Source: Sphagnum compactum
Lineage: Eukaryota > Bryophyta > Sphagnopsida > Sphagnales
Length of the DNA stretch: 64,000 bases
Reading direction: 5' to 3'
NCBI GenBank assembly: GCA_965153455.1
Contig: OZ234497.1
Location: 4,650,001-4,714,000 of the forward strand
Shown: piece by piece, positions 10,911-20,859 of the stretch
Layout of the letters: every line of letters starts with the position of its first letter
Numbering within the stretch: position 1 is the first letter of the stretch
Notes under the pieces: generated by a model
Seen by the model: only the letters and a program-made list of their open reading frames with translations
Database searches by the model: none
What the model was told of the DNA's origin: nothing
Translations under genes and position numbers: made by a program

Positions 10911-11640
10911 TTATAGGTACACAAGTGCAGTCCAAATTTCGGAATATTTAAATTGGGGCTGTCTCGGTGATCTTTTGTGGCGATGTCAGTTTGCTGAAAA
11001 CAAAAAACCCAAGCAGCATGGTCGAGGGTACATTTTGGAAACTTTTTCAAAAAAAATTGTCATATTTTGAGGAAGAAATTTATGAAATTATCAAGACTTT
11101 TGGAGGATTCGGGCAAATTTCTAGCTTTGTTCTTTTAAAATAGTCATACATACCTAATAGGTTCTAGTGGTTAGCCAATGTGTGATAGGATTACTAGATT
11201 TTCTATTTCTCTATTTGTCGAGTAGCCACATTTGGCTAAATCCTCTTGCGGCTGATCACCACTTTTGAAGCAACATGAGAAAATAGAGAAAAAAAACTGG
11301 GCTTTGACTCCTTTTTGGAAATATTAAATATTTTGACAAAAACTACTGATTGTTATAGATTGGTACAATGTAATGAAGCAGATAATATTAGGCTTGGGTG
11401 AATTAGAGAACCTACATTGCTACCATAGTTAAAACTAAAAACTCACAAATTTGCTAAGAAGCGACACCGGTACCAGTGCAGGTTCTGCTTCACTCAAGGT
11501 GACGCAAAACACTACAAGCATCCCAGCCTAAGACTAAATCAGGGTCTTGGAGTTCAATTTAACATTTCCAAGGTTAAAAATACTGCCACTTGACACATAA
11601 GATGCCTCATTTAAGAAGGGGAAAACACCAGACTTTCAGA
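10911..11640. other. AT-rich intergenic DNA, nothing recognised
   Basis: No open frame of note, no clear repeat structure and no RNA gene were seen in this stretch. Confidence 0.5.
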
Positions 11641-11734
11641 ATACGAGTGTTGTGTCCCGTGACTACGCCACTCTAATCGCTCGTGGCACCTCGCCCGGCC
11701 CCCCGCAGCGGCTGCCCTGGTCGCTGTTTTTTTT

Positions 11735-11970
11735 GGCCTCTCTGAGGATCTCGTTTCAGGACTCTAACGACGGGTTTTCTCTCTGAGGACCTCGTTTCAG
11801 GTCCCCAACGACGAGTTTTCTTTATGGGAACTTCGTTTCAGGTCCGTCTCAAGGTCTGGACCGGGTACTGAGAATCTCGATTCAGGTCCTTTACCGAGGA
11901 TTCTGGCCACCTCGGTTCAGGTCCTCGAAGGTTTTGAGAACCTCGCTCGTTTCAGGACCTCGTCTTGTTT
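11735..11970. repeat. Degenerate minisatellite with CTCGTTTCAGG core
   Basis: At least seven imperfect units contain CTCGTTTCAGG or CTCGATTCAGG/CTCGGTTCAGG followed by TCC, with GACGAGTTTTCT-type spacers and a period of roughly 40-50 bp. It is clearly richer in G+C than its surroundings. The reverse complement of the 32.3 kb minisatellite contains a related GATTCAGGACC word, so the two arrays may be distantly related in opposite orientation. Confidence 0.75.
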
Positions 11971-12014
11971 TTCTTCTTCTTCTTGAGGATGTGGTTTAGG
12001 GGTTTAAGACAGAT

Positions 12015-12140
12015 AGATGGACAGACGGGATCTGGGTTTCAGAACCTCGATAGACGGACAGACGGGATCTGGGTTTCAGAACCTCGACAGACGGACAGAC
12101 GGGATCTGGGTTTCAAGACCTCGACAGACAGACAGACACC
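12015..12140. repeat. Three tandem copies of a 37-bp unit
   Basis: Units starting near 12018, 12055 and 12092 share GGACAGACGGGATCTGGGTT, followed by TCAGAACCTCGA (TCAAGACCTCGA in the third). They follow directly on the CTCGTTTCAGG array and run into a GACA repeat. The frame 11965-12657 passes through them and is rejected as a gene. Confidence 0.9.
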
Positions 12141-12224
12141 ACGTTTGCTTTTATATATAAGACTAGTGTGTGCCCCGTGCATAATGCACAAGTGTGTTAT
12201 TTCAACAATGTTTGGTTCAACCCC

Positions 12225-12395
12225 GTCGACCCCCCCCCGCCCGGTCCTTCACATTTCCCACTCCGGTTCTTTAACCCGTCAAGCCCCCCCTTGTCCGGTC
12301 CTTCGCATTTCCCACTCCGGGTCTTTAACCCGTCGATCCCCCCCCCGGCCCGGTCCTTCGCATTTCCCATTCCAGTTCTTTAACCTTTCGGTTTC
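12225..12395. repeat. Three tandem copies of a 60-65-bp unit with poly-C runs
   Basis: Each unit has a CCCCCCCC-type run, then CCGGTCCTTC, CATTTCCCA, and TTCTTTAACC or TCTTTAACCCGTC. The three copies differ in C-run length and point changes. Frames crossing the array on both strands are compositional. Confidence 0.9.
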
Positions 12396-12690
12396 GGTTC
12401 TTGAGAACCCAACAGGAACGAAAGAATCGTTGGTTCCTTTCATTTCAACAACCTTGCCGAGCTCATGGTTTTCGTGGAAGAACTGCCAGTTCTTTAACTT
12501 TGTCATTATTTTGAGGCCCATAATTAAGACTACCTTTTTTTTAGCTACTGTCCGTGGCCATTGTCCGTCCGGCTTCAGGGGAGGCTTCATTCATAGCCGC
12601 CGCCATCGCTCCTGCTGTTGCTATTCCTGCTGCTGCGGCTCTTGTTGCTGTATATAAACGGATTTCATCCATCCGGATGGATGACGAGAC

Positions 12691-12826
12691 GGATGACGAT
12701 CCGGGCGGCTTCAGGGGCGATTTCATTGTCGGTACCATTGTTCCTTTACTATATGTATGGATGACGATCCGGGCGACTTCAGGGGCGACTTCATTGTCGG
12801 TACCATTGTTCCTTTACTATATGTAA
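12691..12826. repeat. Perfectly adjacent 68-bp direct duplication
   Basis: Copies 12691-12758 and 12759-12826 both read GGATGACGATCCGGGCG, then a GGCTTCAGGGGCGATTTC or GACTTCAGGGGCGACTTC variant, then ATTGTCGGTACCATTG and TTCCTTTACTATATGTA. Only a few differences separate them, so this is a recent tandem duplication. Confidence 0.95.
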
Positions 12827-12839
12827 TTGGTTCACCTTG

Positions 12840-14815
12840 GCCTCAATAGTGTAAACCTAATTATCACTCCTCAATGGGTGACCAAAGTGTGTGTGTTTTT
12901 AACCCTGTCTATATATAGACAAGGGTTATGTTATAGTAGTATTAACACACTAATATAGAGAGGGTATTTAATAGGGTTTGTGTGTAGATGTGCAGAAATA
13001 ATGTTATGGCCAATGAAATTGCTGGATTTGGAGGCCTGAATTTTTTTAATAGTTATCTTGAGTGAATAAACCGTTAAATGTGTAATAGGATTTGATAGAT
13101 TTGTGAGATTTTTAGAAGACTAATGAAAATCTTAGAAAGGGATCATTGTTTTCAAGATTGAACATAATAGGGTTGTGTGTGAGCTTGAAGATTTTTGTTT
13201 TTTTGTAGGCCAATGCAACTTCCATCTTCATTACTAGTGTGCTTTGTTTGTTTATTTGGTTTTTTTTTTTTTTTTTTTCATTTCTCTAATTGCAAATCAT
13301 CTTGAAATAAGATTCAACATCAAACAGTGAAAAGTTTGTAGAAAACTATAAAAAGTGTAGAAAACTAGTAAAAATTGCCCAAAATTAAAAAAGTGTGTTG
13401 AAATGTGCTGAAATTCTTCCTTAATTTTTTCAAACAAAGAATTTGTAACAGAATATTATTTTTTAAATTTAAAAGGCATTTTCCCCAATTATTCCAGCCT
13501 ATTTTTTTCTGGCGAAATTTGAGCATTTTTGGACAAAGTAATGGAAACAAAAAACTTGGATTTTTTTTCCTAGTTACTAATTAAAAAAAATTCACCAAAA
13601 TTTTGATGCCGAAAAAAGAAGAAAAAATACTGCCCCAGTCCCTTCCAACTGCCCTATACCGCTCTAGAGTTTCATTGTTCTGATTGATGTCTAGCCCGCC
13701 CTTGAGATTGGGTAGAGCCTTCAGAGGAAAAGGCCCTTAGAGTGAGACCCACTTTACATTAGGAATCAAGGCCAAGGTTTGAACTCAAAGCGAGCATTCC
13801 CATTCGTGCAATCACTGAAATCCAAGGGCTTTATATTAGGAGTCAAGGCTAAAATAGAGAACATTTTTTTAAATCTACCACTTTCTGGCCCTGACTTGAC
13901 CCCAAGGCACCAAAAAACAAAGATACCTAATCAACTTGAGAAGCCAATTTGCAACCCTTGGGGTCAATGTTGCTGCAAGAAAATTTTGTTGTTTGGATGA
14001 AATCCACATCTGTAGGGTCAAAGTAAACTCTAAACCAAACCCTGTATCTCCTTCTTCATGTTCCTTGCCTCTTCTTGAGTTGTTGTGCTTGTTTGCCTCC
14101 TTTTTGGCCTTAATGGTTTTACACATGAACTCATTGACCCTAAACAAATAATATTATATTGATAACTTAGATATAATCAGTGTTTTTTTTAAAAAATTCC
14201 TCAAGTAGGTACACTTGCTAGGATCCTCAGCATTAATTAGCAGTAAATGGCGACTGTCCTGATTTACTAGTAGATTTTTTTTGGAATCTGCCTAGTTTTG
14301 GCGACCTACAGGAACACACTGTCTAAATCTGAGGACTTCTAAATGTTTTTAGTCAAAATATGGCGAATTGAAAAAATAAAAATCCCTTTATTGGATTCGC
14401 CAGCCCTTTTTTCTGTCGCCAGGTTGCGAAAATTCGCCCCCAAAAAAAAAACCCCTGCATACAATGAGCCAAGAAGTGCTCAAATTTCCCATTATTACCC
14501 ACAAGATTTTTTGGCCCAACTCCTAGTCTAAAGTGGGCCTAAGTTTTCCAGGTCTTCAGTTCATCCACTATCCAGCCACAATTAATTTGGTCAAATTATA
14601 CCAAAAGGGTTTTTTTTACGGTCACCTCACCATTTCTCAAGTTTCAAGTTTCAACGAACCCACTTTGAAAGAACCCACACCGGGCAGTTGCAAGTGGAGA
14701 GAGTTAATGCAACTGTAACCAAGAGATTTTTTTGCACTTTGTGCTGTTTTTCAGGGCAGGTGACTGGCATTTATTGGTCAGGTGGATATCTCCAGATCTG
14801 GGGTGGGGGTGGGGG
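12840..14815. other. AT-rich intergenic DNA
   Basis: No recognisable gene. It includes a poly-T run near 13260 and AT-rich frames on both strands (13365-13550, 13779-14151) that do not resemble proteins. Confidence 0.5.
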
Positions 14816-15401
14816 CAGGGTTTCTTTTAAGGATTTTGTGGTGTAGCCAAAGTGGCGATCATAATGAAAATAATTTAGTCAATTTTAGTTACATATTAAA
14901 TATGAAAGTAAGAAAAATCTGAAGTTGTGGAACTTTTTTTTCTTTGAAATCTAGTGAATTTGGGTCATTTTTTTCATGAAAAGTCCTTCTTATAGGTCGA
15001 GATTTGGCAAAAATTTGCCAATAAAAGATTCACTGCGTGGGCGTGCAGGCCTTGGCACCCACCAGAATACTGGGAAATTCTCTAGAGTAGGTAGTGGGCC
15101 AATGTCTCAAGCAGCATTTCTTCTACTGGCAAATTTTTGCCAATTTTGACCTGAAAAATATGATCTCAATGGATGCAAGAGATTTTTCATGGAAAAAATG
15201 GCTCAAGTTCGTCATATTTCAAAGAATTTTTTTTCCTAATTGTCAGATTTTGATGATGAGTTCCAGTATGTAGCCAAGAAATATAGAATGATTCTGTTTT
15301 TTTTTTTTTGCTTTCGTATCTAGTATATAGCCAAATTTGGCTAAATTACTTTCTCAATGATTGCCACCATCTGCATCACAAAATCCTTAAAAGAAACCCT
15401 G
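14816..15401. mobile_element. Foldback element with long terminal inverted repeats
   Basis: The left end from 14816 (CAGGGTTTCTTTTAAGGA) is matched by the reverse complement of the right end at 15401. The match extends about 90 bases through TTTTGTGNTGNAG, TGGCNATCAT, AATTTAG and NNATGAAAGTA-like words. Inside it a second, more diverged pair continues the fold: ATTTGGCAAAAATTTGCCA near 15003 and GGCAAATTTTTGCCA near 15128, with TCATGAAAAGTCC versus a reversed TTTTTCATGG. The unpaired centre is about 15030-15115. A CAGGG end is typical of hAT-type elements, but I found no clear 8-bp target duplication. No transposase frame is present, so it is non-autonomous. Confidence 0.85.
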
Positions 15402-15777
15402 ATCTCAAGTTTCAACATGTTCCATGCAAATCACAAATATTTGAGTAAGAGATAGTACAAAGAATGGGTGGTTGGGAACTCATGGAAACGAACGGTGAGA
15501 GGCAAGTCTTGTCATAACTATTTGAGTGGGAGATAATACAAATAGTGGGTGCTTGCGAGATCCTGAAAACGTCCAGTTAAAGGCATGGCATGTATCCTCT
15601 CTCTGGATCTTGTGATGAATCATAAAATGATAGATGAGAGAAAAAGATCAAGAATCAAAAGTACCATAGTGGGAGACGCTTTGCACCAGGGGTTTTTGTT
15701 TTTCAATTTTGTGATGTAGCCGAAGTGGTGTTCAAGTCAAATTTGGTTACACATGAAATATGAAAGTAGAAACAAGG
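15402..15777. other. Intergenic DNA with a solo TIR-like piece
   Basis: No gene. At about 15690-15775 a copy of the GTGATGTAGCC/TTACACATGAAATATGAAAGTA word set matches the left arm of the foldback element at 14816 and leads directly into the 15.8-16.3 kb repeat. Confidence 0.5.
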
Positions 15778-15838
15778 GGGTGTGTCACACTGGGGCCTTG
15801 CCATCTGCATTAAGAAGTATCTTAAAGCAAAAGAAGAA

Positions 15839-16052
15839 GGAAAATTTTAAATTCACACCTTTTTTGGTTAAATTCACACCCTTTCTTCGCGCGTCCGATT
15901 ATATGCAGATTAAATTGTGTGGGGTCTGTGGTCAATCAGGGCACAACTCAAGAACTTGCCCGCAGAAGTAATTGAACTGATAAAGGAACATACTCTTAAA
16001 GTTTAATCTGCATAAAATCGGACGGACGAAGGGTGTGAATTTAAAATTTTCC
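15839..16052. mobile_element. 214-bp TIR element (MULE/hAT-like MITE) with 8-bp target duplication
   Basis: The outermost 21 bases of each end are perfect inverted repeats (15839-15859 and 16032-16052; the end begins GGAAAATTTTAAATTCAC). The homology continues inward through CTTCG, CGTCCGAT and ATGCAGATTAAA; the left arm has an extra 19-20-bp partial duplication. The element is flanked by the direct repeat AAGAAGAA at 15831-15838 and 16053-16060. The related repeat at 37.1-37.4 kb lacks the insertion. The length of the target duplication fits hAT (8 bp) or Mutator-like (8-9 bp) elements. The middle carries a zinc-knuckle coding piece. There is no transposase. Confidence 0.93.
15903..15971 (+). 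pseudogene. CCHC zinc-knuckle fragment inside the MITE
   Basis: The frame ends in MQIKLCGVCGQSGHNSRTC PQK and a stop. CGVCGQSGHNSRTC is a perfect C-x2-C-x4-H-x4-C knuckle (15918-15959), of the kind found at the C-terminus of plant Mutator-like transposases and related proteins. The frame runs upstream into the TIR and has no domain before the knuckle. It is probably the captured or retained 3' end of a transposase, not an independent gene. Confidence 0.7.
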
Positions 16053-16312
16053 AAGAAGAAATATGAAAACTCAAATATTTCACTATGCCAAAATATAATC
16101 TTCAAAAAATGCTCTAAAAGAAACCAAAATCGTTCAAGATATTATAACTATCTAACTAATCTCAAGTTTCAACACAAGCTAAAATATCATCTTTTCAAAA
16201 ATCCTCATATAAAAATAGACCTATTACGTAGGGGCCAAAATACATTATGCTACTATACTCTATAATGAATATAAACGCAATATCCTTGCCTTGGTAGGCA
16301 AGGCCAAAAAAT

Positions 16313-16835
16313 CAGAATCCTTCTATATTGGTGGTGGTTACACAATGGAACTTATCATAAAAATCTGATGATTTGAATTATTTTTCTTTGAAATCTGGCA
16401 AATTTTGGTCATTTTCTTCATGAAAAATCCTTTGTGTAGGTCAAAATCATATTTTTCAGGTCGAAATTTGGAGAAATTTTGCCCAAAAAACACTGCTCTG
16501 TGCAGGTCGTGAAGACGACAAGCTCTGAAAATATAGAAAAAAGTGACCCTAAAAAAGTATTTGTCACATCCAAGTTTTAGTTAGTTAGGTTTTTTCCGAC
16601 CCTACTCATAACACTAAAATTGGGACTGCAAATAGGTGAGAGACTACCAATAGCAACCCACCTTGGACAAGAAGTGGATGAAGGGAGAGCAGGCAAGCAG
16701 AGCTCCGACTCACAACTAGAGTACTACTGATCCAGAGAAGGAAAAACCCATCTACCCATTGTAGAACTGGGGATCGATCGAGCTTGCTTGTTGTGTTTAC
16801 AAGCCAGGAGCTGTATCTAGTCCCACCACATACAT
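16313..16835. promoter_or_regulatory. Region upstream of the FAD monooxygenase, with transposon-like pieces
   Basis: At 16379-16515 lie words (GAAATCTGGCAAATTTTGGTC, CATGAAAAATCC, GGTCGAAATTTGG, here cited in part) related to the inner arms of the 14816-15401 foldback. At about 16545-16680 a piece (GTGACCCT, TTGTCACATCCAA, ACTACCAATAGCAA, CCACCTTGGAC) matches part of the TIR element at 55.25 kb and the copy in the first intron of this gene. The promoter and 5' UTR must lie here, but no TATA box or start site could be assigned. Confidence 0.45.
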
Positions 16836-19800
16836 ATGTATCTTTATCAAGTCACAGGCTGCTGCAGCTTCCTCCTGGCTTCTTGTTGTAGTGTACAAGA
16901 CCACGTAGTGACAACAACAACAACAAGAGCCAAAAAAAGCCAGTTCTTCTCGTTCAGATTCATAGAGTTTAGATCTAGAGTGAGGAAATCACGAAGTGCC
17001 AAGCTTAATCCAGCAGTAAAATCGATGATGAAATCCGAACATGAGCCAGGAATTAGAAGCGAGAGAATTTTGGAGACGGAAGTTGCAATAGTAGGTGGAG
17101 GGTTAGGCGGATTGGCATGTGCAGTAGGACTACAGGAGCGGGGAATCAAGACCCATGTGTTCGAGAAGGCTACCACGCGTCGACACCACTCAGGAACCGC
17201 AATCAGCATCGCCCAAAATGGCAAGAACTCCCTAACCTAATGTTTTACATACCCTATTCTTTTGTATACAAATTTTTCCATCTTTTCAAGATCTTTTTCA
17301 TGTGTCTAAGTCTTGTGTCTTCGTCTTGCAGAGCCATTAGGTATGCGATGATCATGATGAGCATCTTGTTTGGTTTCTCTTCTTCTTCTTCACAGTTTGT
17401 TAGCCATTGAGTTTTCTTCCTCTGTTTTTCGTTGCATCTCCAACGGTGCTCCGAATGTGACCCTGCAAAAATATTTCTCACATCCAAACTTAGTTATTTA
17501 CCTTTTTCTAACCCCACCCATAAAACTAAATGGGTGGGAGACTACTAATAGCAATCCACCTGGACGAATCAAACTATCTAGCCAATCAACAGCAGGTGTT
17601 AGGCTTTACTGTGCCTTGTACCGAACTTAGCAAACTGTGCAAAAATGCTGGGCAAAACCATTTTGCAAAACGAGCCACATAGAAAGTGTCCTGCATCTCT
17701 GCCAAGAAATTTTAGATTAAGTGTGCAGAGGTTGCTTGTGTGTGGCTTGTGCAACCACATACTCAGCCTGAGCTATATAAATTGCCACCTATTGAGACTT
17801 GGGGATTCTTTCTTCATCTTTTGGTTGCCCTGCAGGGATAATGGCATTGGAAGGGATCCAACTGGGATTGAGTTTGAAAATGAGGAAAGCAGGGAGTGAC
17901 ATCACACATCTTGAATTTACAAAAGAATACCCTGGTAAACAGGACGAAGTGGTGGAGTCGACAAGAAAACCTGGGGAGATTTTCATGATCCCTTGGAAAA
18001 TGGCTCAATATGTTCTCGGAGACCAACTCGACCCACAATTGATACATTGGGGACACACATTTCACAACTATAGACATATTGAGGTCATTTCGATTTCTTT
18101 GCTCTAAGCCTATTGATATCACTATGTAGACTTCTAACACTCACATCGAGTGTTGTATCCCATTTGTCATTGTCTCATGAAAATTGATGAGCTTTTGCAA
18201 GGTTACATTTCCATAAGATGTGCAGGAGAAAAACTCATTATATTTGCGGACTGAGATTTTTTTGCCTTCATGTGCATATGTTATGATCAGATCTTTACAG
18301 TTCAAAAGGAAAGTGATGAAAAAGAAATTGAAACACCCTAATTGGAATGAACTTAATGCATCGTTATCTCTTGAAATAAGTAGTAGCTAGTAGAGCTTGA
18401 TGGGGGGGGGGGAGTGAGAAATTGGCACTATAATGTGAATGATTTGAACGGTTTTGACAATGTGTATATGTAGGGTACTAATGGTGTGGAGGCATATTTC
18501 ACTGTTGATGGAGATGAGGATCAAGCGGTGGTGGTACGAGCTAAATTGCTGGTCGGTGCAGATGGGATGCATTCTGTAATTCGCAAGCAAATGATCGGTG
18601 ATGATGCTCGTTACTTGTCTTTGGTGGATTGGAATTGCATCATTCTTAACCCTGATTTAAGGTGAATTCCAGCCTCATGTGATCCTTTTTCCATCTATGA
18701 TCTACCTGTTGTAACAATACACAAGGCTGGTTAACTAGGGCAGTTTGTGTCTCTGCAATTAGTGAACAGTAATGGTATGGACAATACTCATGAGTGTGGG
18801 AAAAAGGGATGAATGTGTCCATAGAGAGAGCTTTGCCCAACGTTGCATAGGTTGATATATGCATAGATATTGGTTATGAGTTGTTGATCACATTCTTCTT
18901 AATGACTGAAATGTTGGTAGTCTATTATAACAAAAAAAGGTCTGTTTGTCCCATTGAAGTTACTTGGGTTGAGCTTGTTTTTGTGAAAAAAGATTAAGAA
19001 GTCCATCTTTATGTTTCCAGACAAGATTTTCAATATTTTTCTAGTACATAATTCCAATTTGACTTCAACTATGTATAGACCTATTGACCATGGATCCCAA
19101 GGGGGTGGTTCTCTAGGATTATGTAAGCCAATGAATAAGCGGAAGGTATTTGCCCAAGAGTATTCCCACAAGGAAGCATGTGCACCTTCAATTTAATTGA
19201 TGCAAAGACATCTTAGGATGTGGAATCATATGAAACCTGAATATAGAGTGTTGTGATCTTTTTTACGTGCAGGGTGCCCAAGTTGCACAAAAAGGATCAA
19301 ATCAGATTCGTTAAATTTGGTCCCAATATAGTTGGATTCCTTGCAGATGCTGGTAAGTGGCAAGTTTATAACCTTTTTTTGTAAGATAAGATCTTGAATT
19401 TTTTAGTCCTAGTGAAGATAATAAGTAGTGTTGTGAGGATATGGCACCCTTGAATATATATAGAAGGTGAATAATGTGCACACACATTGATTAAGGTGTA
19501 CAATCAATATATCAGCACAGTTTTCAAATTTGGCTAAGCTTTTCTGCAAGGTTTAGGGCTTCAGAATTTCTACTTTATGCAAGTTTGCTTAATATAGGTG
19601 ATCCTCTAGGAAAATTATGTGATGCCCATGGGCATAAATTAGTGAATGATTTGTTGTGCCCATGATGGATGAGGTAGGTTCGGATTACACTCTATGGCAA
19701 GTACGGCTACCAGATGAGAATGGTGAACTTTCAGAGGCGTTCAAGTCTGATTTTCATGAATATGGAGAAAATTCAAAGAAGGTGCGAGTGCTCAAGGGAC

Positions 19801-20859
19801 TAGCAAAACTAAAAAGCACATTCAAAGAAACAGACAAAATGAGCTTTTTCAAGAGCTTGGAAGAGGCTATCAATATAACAGAAGCGGGGCTTGTACGAGA
19901 AGGGAAGTGTTTTGATCGCCTGCCACTCACCAGCTGGAGTGATCCAAATTCAATTCCTGTTGTTCTAATTGGAGATGGTTTGTGCTCTACACTCTTTATT
20001 TATCATGTGATGTCAAAAAATTTTGTTTCCATTTTATTTGCATTCCATGCTTCAATAATGCTTATCCGTTTGTTTATGAAATTGTGTGTCTAAACTTGAT
20101 CAATCCTTGAATTTCCTATTCTGTGTTCACCAAAGTGGCAACATGTATATTAACCTGCAATTTAGCTTTACCAGAAGTGCCAAAAAATTAGTTTCGTTGC
20201 ATACCCAAGATTTTTTTTCATTGGTCTTCACACATGGTTAGTGGGGAGGAATTAATGTTCACAAATAGATTGTGTGTGTTTTGGCTTTCACATCATTCAT
20301 CAATGTATTTCAGCTGCACATGGAATGCATGCAACACCAGGACAAGGTGCAAGGACAGCATTTGAAGATGCTCATCAACTTAACCTTCTTCTGGATGAAG
20401 TCTTCAATGGCCCAAACCAAGACATTACCATGGAAAAAGCTCTCAAAAGGTGCCTTGGGAATCCACTAGACTACCTTTTAAGAACGATTTTGTTAGTTGC
20501 ACAAGTACTATAATAGACTAGGTCTTGAAATGCAAGAACTGTATTTCAAGAGTTGGAGCTTGGCATGTTTGAAAGTTTATATCTTACTCTCATGGATGTC
20601 AAACAAAAGAGAAACTTACATTGGCATTGAATGATAGTTTATTTATGTTTGCAGGTTTGATCAAATTCGTGTCCCACGACTAACAAAAATGCAATCATAT
20701 GCTGCGGAAACTACCTATTTTGACAAATTCACACCTGAGTGGGTGCTAAACCTTCCTCAAGGTGAAAGAGAAAAACGTGCCTATGAATTTGCAGCGTGGA
20801 TTTCAGCGTACCCTGACAAAATGCATGGTGATCCTGACTCAACATATTGGAAGCCTTGA
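16836..20859 (+). CDS. FAD-dependent monooxygenase (zeaxanthin epoxidase/salicylate hydroxylase-like), 7 exons
   Basis: Exons read as 16836-17220, 17836-18083, 18474-18661, 19273-19352, 19678-19977, 20314-20449 and 20655-20859, giving 513 residues. All joins keep frame. The FAD/NADH Rossmann motif GGGLGGLACAVGLQERG begins at residue 87, the GADGMHSVIRKQ motif is near 239, and GDAAHGMHATPGQGARTAF starts at 399, so all three hallmarks of the aromatic-ring/epoxidase flavoprotein family are intact. Residues 1-63 are Ser/Thr/Arg/Lys-rich and could be a plastid transit peptide. If they are untranslated, translation starts at the MM pair (17025/17028), leaving 450 residues. The first intron has a GC donor (ATG|GCAAGA), required because the frame otherwise stops at TAA 17238. 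The intron 2 donor (GAG|GTCATT) is weak. The substrate cannot be told; a soluble or plastid oxygenase is likely. Confidence 0.88.
17436..17700. mobile_element. TIR-element relative within intron 1 of the monooxygenase gene
   Basis: Words such as GCATCTCCAACGGTGCTC, TCACATCCAAACTTAGTT, ACTACTAATAGCAA, CCACCTGGAC and GTGCCTTGTACC occur in the same order as in the complete TIR element at 55.25-55.62 kb. The right terminal repeat was not found, so this is a truncated or diverged copy sitting in the 615-base first intron. Confidence 0.65.

Larger units (their letters stand above)
15778..16312. repeat. Dispersed repeat, interrupted copy
   Basis: Apart from the 214-bp insertion at 15839-16052, this stretch matches the reverse complement of 37123-37432. 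Shared words include GGCCTTGC, AGTATCTT, AAGCAAAAGAAGAA, CTAATCTCAAGTTTCAACAC, CAAAATATCATCTTT, AAAATAGACCTA, TAGGGGCCAAAAT, ACTCTATAATGAAT and GCCTTGGTAGGCAAGGCCAA. It is an older transposon-like repeat that was hit by a younger element. Confidence 0.9.

Noticed and set aside
11965-12657. 230-residue plus-strand frame and its antisense partners
   Set aside because: It runs through three different minisatellites and has repeated low-complexity peptides; no family resemblance and no splice support.
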